From contig JBAQKP010000033.1 of the NCBI GenBank assembly GCA_049301135.1, forward strand, positions 1 through 12,203: DNA of 12,203 nt. Reading direction: 5' to 3'. The notes under the pieces were generated by a model, which had not been told where the DNA came from, searched no databases, and saw only the letters and a list, made by a program, of their open reading frames with translations. The translations under genes and the position numbers were made by a program. The DNA is from JAYXXU01 sp049301135 (GTDB taxonomy: Bacteria; Pseudomonadota; Gammaproteobacteria; Pseudomonadales; Moraxellaceae). Below, piece after piece: positions 7,020 through 12,203 of the stretch. How positions within the stretch are numbered: position 1 is the first letter of the stretch; each line of letters begins with the position of its first letter.

Positions 7020-7478
7020 ATGGAGGTTGATAGCCCAAAGAAAGCGCTGTATAATGATTTTGTACAACTGGTAGATAAAGTTTCTACCTCTATTGTCAGT
7101 CAGCCAATTGCGCCTGTGTCCACACAAATGAAAAAAGCATCTGAAGTGATGCAGAACGCAGCAAACAACGTTGACCAAATTTCAGAATCTATTCGAAAAA
7201 TAAATAGTAAAGTAGATTCTATCGTTGTGTATGTGGATCAAAATAATTCTAAAGTTGAAGCACTTTTTAAGCGACATGTAGAGGTCATTAATTCAAGTTT
7301 AGATGGCTTATCAACCACAGCTTCAAGAGCAGCGAAATTGAATGAGCAAAAAAATTTAGAAAACCAAATCATGCTGAAGGAAATGACAGAAAATCAAATA
7401 AAAATCATGTACCTAATGTTTGCCAATATGGCTGGCATTTTGGTTTTAATTGGAATTCTTGTATATTTGGTGAATTAA
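7020..7478 (+). CDS. Tail-anchored coiled-coil protein of the dynamin operon
   Basis: This 152-aa protein is not recognised as a known family. Hydrophobic residues recur at 3-4 spacing through V51, I54, I58, I61, V65, I68 and V72, with further V79 and L82, which indicates a long parallel-type coiled coil over about residues 40-125. The C-terminus is one hydrophobic helix (about 129-151, YLMFANMAGILVLIGILVYL) ending one residue before the stop. There is no signal peptide, so the bulk should stay in the cytoplasm with the tail in the inner membrane. GGAG (7010-7013) is 6 nt before the ATG. It is the promoter-proximal gene, 1 nt from the first dynamin-like GTPase. The likely job is a membrane-bound adaptor, scaffold or sensor for the two GTPases; this is inference from context. 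Confidence 0.75.
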   Translation: MEVDSPKKALYNDFVQLVDKVSTSIVSQPIAPVSTQMKKASEVMQNAANNVDQISESIRKINSKVDSIVVYVDQNNSKVEALFKRHVEVINSSLDGLSTTASRAAKLNEQKNLENQIMLKEMTENQIKIMYLMFANMAGILVLIGILVYLVN

Positions 7479-7479
7479 T

Positions 7480-9522
7480 ATGATATCTACTGTTTTTTTA
7501 AGTGATCAGTTAGTCAAAGATGCCTTCTCATTTTATGAAAAAATAGCGGAAAATCTTCATGATGACATTAGATCTGTTCAAAATGAAAGAAATCATTTGG
7601 CTTTTAAGGGTTTCTTAATAAAAGCAGAGCGAGATATCAAAAATATATTTGATGAGCTATGCGAAATTGAATTAAATTTCCCATCTGAGCTATTTAGGGT
7701 CGAAATTTTACATTTTTCAGAAATGATTGTAAAAATAGAAAGCTTGCGTGCAAGTATTGAGCTGCCTTGTATGCTATACGTGGTTGGCATGGGCAAGGCT
7801 GGAAAGTCCTCGCTGCTGAATGCCTTAATTGGGAAAGACGTTGCCGAGGTTGGAACATTACCAAAGACTTGGAAAACGGATTTATTTTATTCATCCCCAG
7901 ATAAAATGGTAAAGATACTCTATAGAGATGGCCGAGACCAGTTATGTACCTCTGAAGATGCTAGAAAAATTATTGTAAATGAAGAGGACGAGCGAGAAAA
8001 AAGCGAAGATGTTATTGAGCAAAAATTTCGTGAAACCTCGAAGTCACTTCAAAATATTGCTGAAAAACGCGTGCTCCGCCAAGAGTTAGAGGATCGTTTT
8101 CTATATCGTTCATCTATTCGCGAGGTTCATTGGACATTACAAGATTTACAAGAAAATTCAGTGCTGGAAAAATTTTCACTAGTCGATACACCAGGCTTAT
8201 CACAGATAAATGCAGGTACACATGGCAATAGTAGTATCCGAGGAGAGGATATAGGTGATTTTTATCATCAAGCTGATGGTGTTTTGTGGGTACTAGATGC
8301 AATGACATTATCGGCAAGTAAGCCTAAAGAAGTACTGGAAAATCTAGAAAATTCATTAAGTCAGACAAACTCTGGTGAAAGAAACTTTAATAATATCATT
8401 GCAGTCTTAAATCATGCCGATAAAGTTAAAAAACATGGTGGAGAAGAAGCTCTGGAAAAAATTGTAGAGATGGCAAAAGACATATTTGGAGATAAATTCG
8501 TAGATGTTATACCATTCTCTGCTAAACAAGCGATTGATGCCCAAAAAAAAGAAAATAGTGAACTACTAAATATGAGTGGTTATAATCGGCTATATGAAGC
8601 AACCAATAAATTTTTCTATTTTAATGCTGTTGATTTGAGAATATCCTCAAAAACAAAAGGATTGACTGGAGAGATTTTTACCTACCAAAAGAACTATTTT
8701 TATCCTTACCTTGATAGGTTGCAAGATCATTCGGAAAAGCTCGAAAACCGTCTGCTTAAAGCGGATAAAGATTCTCAGAATTTAAGAGAGCAGTTAGAGT
8801 CAGGGTGGCGTGTAAGCTTTGAAAAATACAAGAATAAAGTTAATGAAAATATAGGATTACATGCAGAAGCTCTCTCTGACCTACCTGAATCAGAGCATGT
8901 TGCATTTATGGAGAGAAATATATTTGAGATGAGTATGCTCAAAAAAATCACTTCGACTTACCGAATCAGTAGTGTACAGAAAATTTCTGAAATGGTTGAA
9001 AATTATAAAAAATTAGACTCGCTTACCTTCTCAAGGTACAAATATATAAAAAATAATGATATTTTTGATGGTGGTGCGGGTGGTTTCCTGAATGAGGAGC
9101 TTCCCTCTGGAGGGTCTCTAGACTTTTCTGATGAAAATTTGACAACTATGGCGATAGGAGGTGCACTTGCCGCAGCAGGTTTACTGCTTTTAGGGCCTAT
9201 AGGTCTTTTAGCCGGTGCATTTATGTTGTTTGGGGCAAAGGAACGAAAGATAAAAGCAACCAAAAAAAAGCTTGGAGAGCATTTGAATAATATTGAAAAA
9301 AGTTATCAGGAAGAAATTTCCTCAAAATTTTTGCCACCTCTATTTGAAAAAGCATCTCGATTTTTGAATGAGAATGCCCAGAAAGCGTACTGCTCTTTAC
9401 ACCCAGGTCCTGTTCATACCGAACAAATAAAACTACTTTTTAGCAGATTAGATGCTGTTCGAGCGCGCGTTTTTTCGAAGGAAACCTTAGCAGATTTATT
9501 AATCAAGGAGATTTCACCATGA
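7480..9522 (+). CDS. Dynamin-like GTPase, larger subunit (LeoBC/DLP-like)
   Basis: This 680-aa protein has a helical N-terminus (1-95), then a dynamin-type GTPase domain. G1 is GMGKAGKS (103-110), a candidate switch threonine lies at 126 or 130, G3 is DTPGL (236-240), G4 is NHAD (311-314) and a G5-like FSAK is at 346-349. G4 departs from NKxD by Lys to His but keeps the guanine-specifying Asp. A charged, probably helical insert (about 150-215) separates G1 from G3. A long helical stalk follows (about 390-540), then a hydrophobic double segment (about 556-586, rich in Ala, Gly, Leu) resembling the membrane-inserting paddle of bacterial dynamins, then a returning helical stalk. It should bind and deform membrane on GTP hydrolysis. 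Its ATG is 1 nt after the previous stop with no good Shine-Dalgarno, implying translational coupling. It overlaps the next gene by 4 nt. Confidence 0.88.
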   Translation: MISTVFLSDQLVKDAFSFYEKIAENLHDDIRSVQNERNHLAFKGFLIKAERDIKNIFDELCEIELNFPSELFRVEILHFSEMIVKIESLRASIELPCMLYVVGMGKAGKSSLLNALIGKDVAEVGTLPKTWKTDLFYSSPDKMVKILYRDGRDQLCTSEDARKIIVNEEDEREKSEDVIEQKFRETSKSLQNIAEKRVLRQELEDRFLYRSSIREVHWTLQDLQENSVLEKFSLVDTPGLSQINAGTHGNSSIRGEDIGDFYHQADGVLWVLDAMTLSASKPKEVLENLENSLSQTNSGERNFNNIIAVLNHADKVKKHGGEEALEKIVEMAKDIFGDKFVDVIPFSAKQAIDAQKKENSELLNMSGYNRLYEATNKFFYFNAVDLRISSKTKGLTGEIFTYQKNYFYPYLDRLQDHSEKLENRLLKADKDSQNLREQLESGWRVSFEKYKNKVNENIGLHAEALSDLPESEHVAFMERNIFEMSMLKKITSTYRISSVQKISEMVENYKKLDSLTFSRYKYIKNNDIFDGGAGGFLNEELPSGGSLDFSDENLTTMAIGGALAAAGLLLLGPIGLLAGAFMLFGAKERKIKATKKKLGEHLNNIEKSYQEEISSKFLPPLFEKASRFLNENAQKAYCSLHPGPVHTEQIKLLFSRLDAVRARVFSKETLADLLIKEISP

Positions 9523-11303
9523 GCTTAATGCCACTATGTTTAGAGGCTGAAGGGGTTTTTCAAAAATCTCCCTTAAGATTGCATCCAGACCTTTTGGAAA
9601 TGTTAGATGCCGTAGTGGAAATTGAAAATAATATTAAGCGTTTGGATAAAATAAAATCTGATTTAGAGCTTGTATTAAAAGTATTTCTAATCGGAGAGGT
9701 TAAGGCTGGTAAGTCTACACTCATCAATGCAATCATTGGACAGCAAGTTGCACCAACCAATATTTTAGAGGCCACAGCAGCGATTTGGGAGTTTGGCTTT
9801 TCTCCAGAATCATCAACAACGATCTGCTATACAGATGGGAGTAGTCAGGAGATTGAGCATAGTTTAATTATGTCATTTCTTGGGACGGATGAAAAACAAT
9901 TAACTTTTGCTCAAAAAATTGAAAAAATTTCAGTTATGACTGATACTCATGATTTTAAAAATTTGTTACTTGTAGACTCACCTGGCTTATCTACTGTTAC
10001 TACTCAAAATGCAGAGCTTACCAAGAAAATTATGCAGGATGTAGATCTAGCATTATGGGTGTTGAATGCAAACCATTTGGGGCAAATTGATGTGATGCAA
10101 GAGGTTGAAAGTCTATCTAAACTTGGGAAGCCCATTATTGCAGTGATTAATAAAATAGATGAAGTTGATGAGCCTCCAGAAAGATTGATACGGTATTTGC
10201 GAAGACACTCTGAAGAGTATTTTGAAGGTATATTTGCCATTTCTGCGTATGATAAAATCAATGAAACAAATGAGTATTCAAATTATTTTGATAACTTAAT
10301 GGAGTATTTGACTGATCAAGTTGATCAAAAGTCAAAACAAGTAAAATTTGATAGCTCTCATTCCTCACTGATTGCATTGATGCGTAGTGAGCAAATGACT
10401 CACCAGTCCTCGTTAAGAAAAATCAAGAATCGACAGCAAGAAAGATTAGATTATAGCAGCGACTTGGATTTTGAAAAATCCAAGATAATTGGTTATGTTG
10501 ACGATTTTATTGCAGACAAAGCAATTGGTCTAAGCTCAAGTCATACACTTTTTTTAAAAGCGAAAGCTGCTGTTAGTCCTGCACACAAAAATATGGCCTC
10601 TGAAGCAATCAATGTTTTATCTAAAAAAAATGAAGACTCCTCTGAGGAGATCGAATCAAGGGCTAATAGTATTTCAGTTTTAGAACAAGAAGTATTAGAG
10701 GCAATGAACCTTGAAGTTCGTGATTTTTACAAAACTAGATGTTCTGATAGCATAGAAGTACTTGGAAAAAAATCAGTTGAACGGATGCACAATTTTAATG
10801 AAAAAGAGAGAGTCTTAATTTCAAGCCAACAACTAATGTTGTTAGCTGACTCAGGTACAGTTGATGCGATTGAAACTGCAAAAACAGCTGCTGTTGTATC
10901 TGTTGCCGGAGGTGTTGCAGCAGCAGGATATACTGCTGTAGTGGGTGCCAGTGCAGCTAGTATAACTATGGGAACAGCCCTGGCTGCAGTCGCTTTACCG
11001 GTGGCACTGGTTGGTGCAGCTGGAGGTTTAGCCTATGGTGTATGGAAGTCGCGTCAAAATAACGAGAAAATTGAGCAGCAAGCTAGAGCTGTCCAAGTTC
11101 AAATGGCCGAAAGAGTTAAAAATACACTGCAGACGTCCTACCTAAGACATATAGAGCAAGATTTTAAGGTTATTCAAGCCGAAAATGAAAAATTTCTATT
11201 CCTTGGTATGAATAAATCAACAATCCGTGACTATGAGAATGAAATTGAGGATTATATCTCGAAGGTAGATATCTTGTTATCTTCGTATCCTAAGATTTCG
11301 TAG
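9519..11303 (+). CDS. Dynamin-like GTPase, smaller subunit (LeoA/DLP-like)
   Basis: This 594-aa protein carries a short N-terminal helical segment and a canonical GTPase domain: G1 GEVKAGKS (59-66), threonine candidates for G2 at 80 and 86, G3 DSPGL (153-157), G4 NKID (211-214) and G5-like ISA (241-243). A helical region follows (about 280-450). Two adjacent Ala/Gly/Val-rich hydrophobic stretches (about 457-478 and 481-508) could form a membrane-binding hairpin, then a returning helix runs to the C-terminus. The ATG overlaps the preceding stop as ATGA and has AAGGAG (9505-9510) 8 nt upstream, so it is strongly translated. G1 to G3 is about 40 residues shorter than in its partner, so the two are not a recent duplication. 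By analogy with paired bacterial dynamins it probably forms a mixed oligomer with the upstream GTPase. No terminator hairpin is evident after its stop. Confidence 0.88.
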   Translation: MSLMPLCLEAEGVFQKSPLRLHPDLLEMLDAVVEIENNIKRLDKIKSDLELVLKVFLIGEVKAGKSTLINAIIGQQVAPTNILEATAAIWEFGFSPESSTTICYTDGSSQEIEHSLIMSFLGTDEKQLTFAQKIEKISVMTDTHDFKNLLLVDSPGLSTVTTQNAELTKKIMQDVDLALWVLNANHLGQIDVMQEVESLSKLGKPIIAVINKIDEVDEPPERLIRYLRRHSEEYFEGIFAISAYDKINETNEYSNYFDNLMEYLTDQVDQKSKQVKFDSSHSSLIALMRSEQMTHQSSLRKIKNRQQERLDYSSDLDFEKSKIIGYVDDFIADKAIGLSSSHTLFLKAKAAVSPAHKNMASEAINVLSKKNEDSSEEIESRANSISVLEQEVLEAMNLEVRDFYKTRCSDSIEVLGKKSVERMHNFNEKERVLISSQQLMLLADSGTVDAIETAKTAAVVSVAGGVAAAGYTAVVGASAASITMGTALAAVALPVALVGAAGGLAYGVWKSRQNNEKIEQQARAVQVQMAERVKNTLQTSYLRHIEQDFKVIQAENEKFLFLGMNKSTIRDYENEIEDYISKVDILLSSYPKIS

Positions 11304-11424
11304 GTTCTGTCTTTTTTGATTTAAAATAATTGGCTGTTTGGCGTGTGTGTTTGGACTTTTATGCTCCCATCCAAGGCTGTTCGCAGCAAACCGCACACGA
11401 TGACTGCCCCGACCGGCTGAAATT
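11304..11424. other. Right boundary of the island and lysS upstream region
   Basis: The first about 35 nt are AT-rich and continue the island's composition. From about 11341 the sequence becomes GC-richer, so the junction is probably near there. An imperfect inverted repeat (CGTGTG 11342-11347 with CACACG 11394-11399, extended by TTTG 11350-11353 with CAAA 11387-11390) encloses about 33 nt. It lacks a U tract and is not a convincing terminator. I see no gene here. Confidence 0.35.
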
Positions 11425-11433
11425 TGCTATGCT
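11425..11433 (+). promoter_or_regulatory. Possible extended -10 promoter of lysS
   Basis: TGCTATGCT fits an extended -10 (TGn followed by TATGCT) about 35 nt before the lysS ATG. No matching -35 is seen at 17 nt, which extended -10 promoters can do without. The short distance leaves a leader of about 28 nt. Confidence 0.35.
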
Positions 11434-11467
11434 TCGGCTCTTTTTTAATATTGCCGAGAGACTTGCA

Positions 11468-12203
11468 ATGACCGAGCAGCGAGATACCCCCGCCATCAGC
11501 GAAAACCAGTTGATTGCCGAGCGGCATGCCAAGCTGAAGGTGCTGCAAGAACAGGCCAAAGCCAACGGCACCAGCGCATTCCCGAATACCTTTCGCCGCG
11601 AGCATTATGCCGGTGACTTACAGACCCAATATGCCGAGATGAGCAAAGAGCAACTGGCTGACGCAGCGATTGTGGTCAGTGTGGCCGGTCGTCTGATGTT
11701 GAATCGCGGTTCGTTTATGGTGCTGCAAGACATGACAGGCCGGATTCAACTGTATGTCAATCGCAAAACCCTGCCTGCCGATACCCTAGAGTCGATCAAA
11801 CACTTTGACCTTGGCGACATCATCGCCACGCAAGGCACGTTGGCGCGTTCCGGCAAAGGCGACCTGTACGTCGAAATGCAAACCGTTGAACTGCTGACCA
11901 AATCATTACGGCCACTGCCGGACAAGTTTCACGGCTTAAGCGATACCGAAGCCAAATATCGCAAGCGCCACCTCGACCTGATCACCAACGAAGACACCCG
12001 CCGTACCTTTATGATCCGCTCACAAGTGGTCAGCGGCATTCGGCAGTTTTTGCTGAATGAGCGCTTTATGGAAGTCGAAACCCCGATGATGCACGTCATC
12101 CCTGGTGGTGCGTCGGCGCGGCCATTTAAGACCCATCATAATGCGCTTGATATGGAGTTGTTTTTGCGGATTGCGCCAGAACTGTACTTGAAGCGTCTGG
12201 TGG
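11468..12203 (+). CDS. lysS: Lysyl-tRNA synthetase, class II, N-terminal part (cut by window edge)
   Basis: 245 codons are present of a protein normally about 500 aa; the frame stays open to the right edge. The order fits bacterial LysS. It has an N-terminal helix with ENQLIAERHAKL (12-23), then an anticodon-binding OB fold (about 69-143) containing VAGRLMLNRG and MTGRIQLYV. The linker LTKSLRPLPDKFHGLSD (143-159) follows, then YRKRHLDL (164-171). Class II motif 1 (about 190-207) ends in EVETPMM, followed by PGGASARPF (212-220) and LRIAPELYLKRL (233-244), which leads toward motif 2 outside the window. It charges tRNA-Lys in the cytoplasm. The ATG at 11468 has a weak GAGAG (11456-11460) 7 nt upstream. 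Part of this ribosome-binding region (GCCGA, 11453-11457) could pair with TCGGC near 11434-11438. Confidence 0.96.
   Translation, partial: MTEQRDTPAISENQLIAERHAKLKVLQEQAKANGTSAFPNTFRREHYAGDLQTQYAEMSKEQLADAAIVVSVAGRLMLNRGSFMVLQDMTGRIQLYVNRKTLPADTLESIKHFDLGDIIATQGTLARSGKGDLYVEMQTVELLTKSLRPLPDKFHGLSDTEAKYRKRHLDLITNEDTRRTFMIRSQVVSGIRQFLLNERFMEVETPMMHVIPGGASARPFKTHHNALDMELFLRIAPELYLKRLV

Larger units (their letters stand above)
7020..11303 (+). other. Three-gene dynamin operon, candidate Eleos-like defence island
   Basis: Three plus-strand genes are packed with a 1-nt gap and a 4-nt overlap behind one promoter. They encode a tail-anchored coiled-coil protein and two unlike dynamin-like GTPases. 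Sampled lines are 28-38% G+C, against 55-58% in apt and lysS on either side, which suggests horizontal gain. Two-GTPase dynamin operons include the Eleos anti-phage system (LeoA/LeoBC) and Campylobacter DLP1/DLP2. Assignment to defence is inference from this resemblance and from the island character; no phage or transposase genes are present. Confidence 0.6.

Noticed and set aside
6835..11360. Similar T/G-rich stretches at both island edges (about 6835-6860 and 11335-11354) as possible flanking repeats
   Set aside because: The match needs gaps and several mismatches and is of low complexity; it is not convincing as a target-site duplication or attachment site.
11342..11399. Imperfect inverted repeat between the dynamin operon and lysS as a terminator
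   Set aside because: The stem is interrupted, the loop is about 33 nt and no T run follows on the plus strand.
11321..11605. Minus-strand open frame overlapping the start of lysS
   Set aside because: It is antisense to the clearly coding lysS N-terminus and has no recognisable protein features.

Overview
The window looks like part of a gammaproteobacterial chromosome. The best guess is a Moraxellaceae-type genome of about 50-55% GC in its housekeeping genes; this rests on the overall character of MutS, DbpA, Apt and LysS, and the genus-level call is weak. Most of the window is core genes. From the left, on the minus strand, come the first 23 codons of mutS, a two-gene PIN-nuclease/ABC-type ATPase cassette, dbpA (23S rRNA helicase), a PQQ-dependent sugar dehydrogenase lipoprotein, and a small SRPBCC protein. 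The plus strand then carries apt plus an MTA/SAH-type nucleosidase, an AT-rich three-gene dynamin-like GTPase operon, and the 5' half of lysS at the right edge.

Two regions look accessory. The first (176-1998) is a PIN-domain protein whose start codon overlaps the stop of an OLD/RecF-like ATPase by 4 nt. This ATPase-plus-nuclease pairing is typical of defence or toxin-type modules, although I cannot match it to a named system. The second (7020-11303) is the highlight. It encodes a 152-aa coiled-coil protein with a C-terminal membrane anchor, then a 680-aa and a 594-aa dynamin-like GTPase, packed with junctions of 1 nt and -4 nt behind a near-consensus sigma70 promoter. Its base composition (about 28-38% GC in sampled lines) is far below its neighbours (55-58%), so it is probably a horizontally acquired island between the nucleosidase gene and lysS. 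Paired bacterial dynamins resemble the Leo/Eleos anti-phage system and the Campylobacter DLP1/DLP2 pair. The small tail-anchored coiled-coil protein is, as far as I know, not a described part of those two-gene systems.

The housekeeping genes form small sensible units. The nucleosidase would release adenine from methylthioadenosine or S-adenosylhomocysteine, and Apt, encoded just upstream, would return adenine to AMP. A strong bidirectional hairpin terminator (5004-5038) ends the SRPBCC gene. No tRNA, rRNA, CRISPR array, insertion sequence, transposase or integrase was seen, so the way the accessory modules arrived is not visible.
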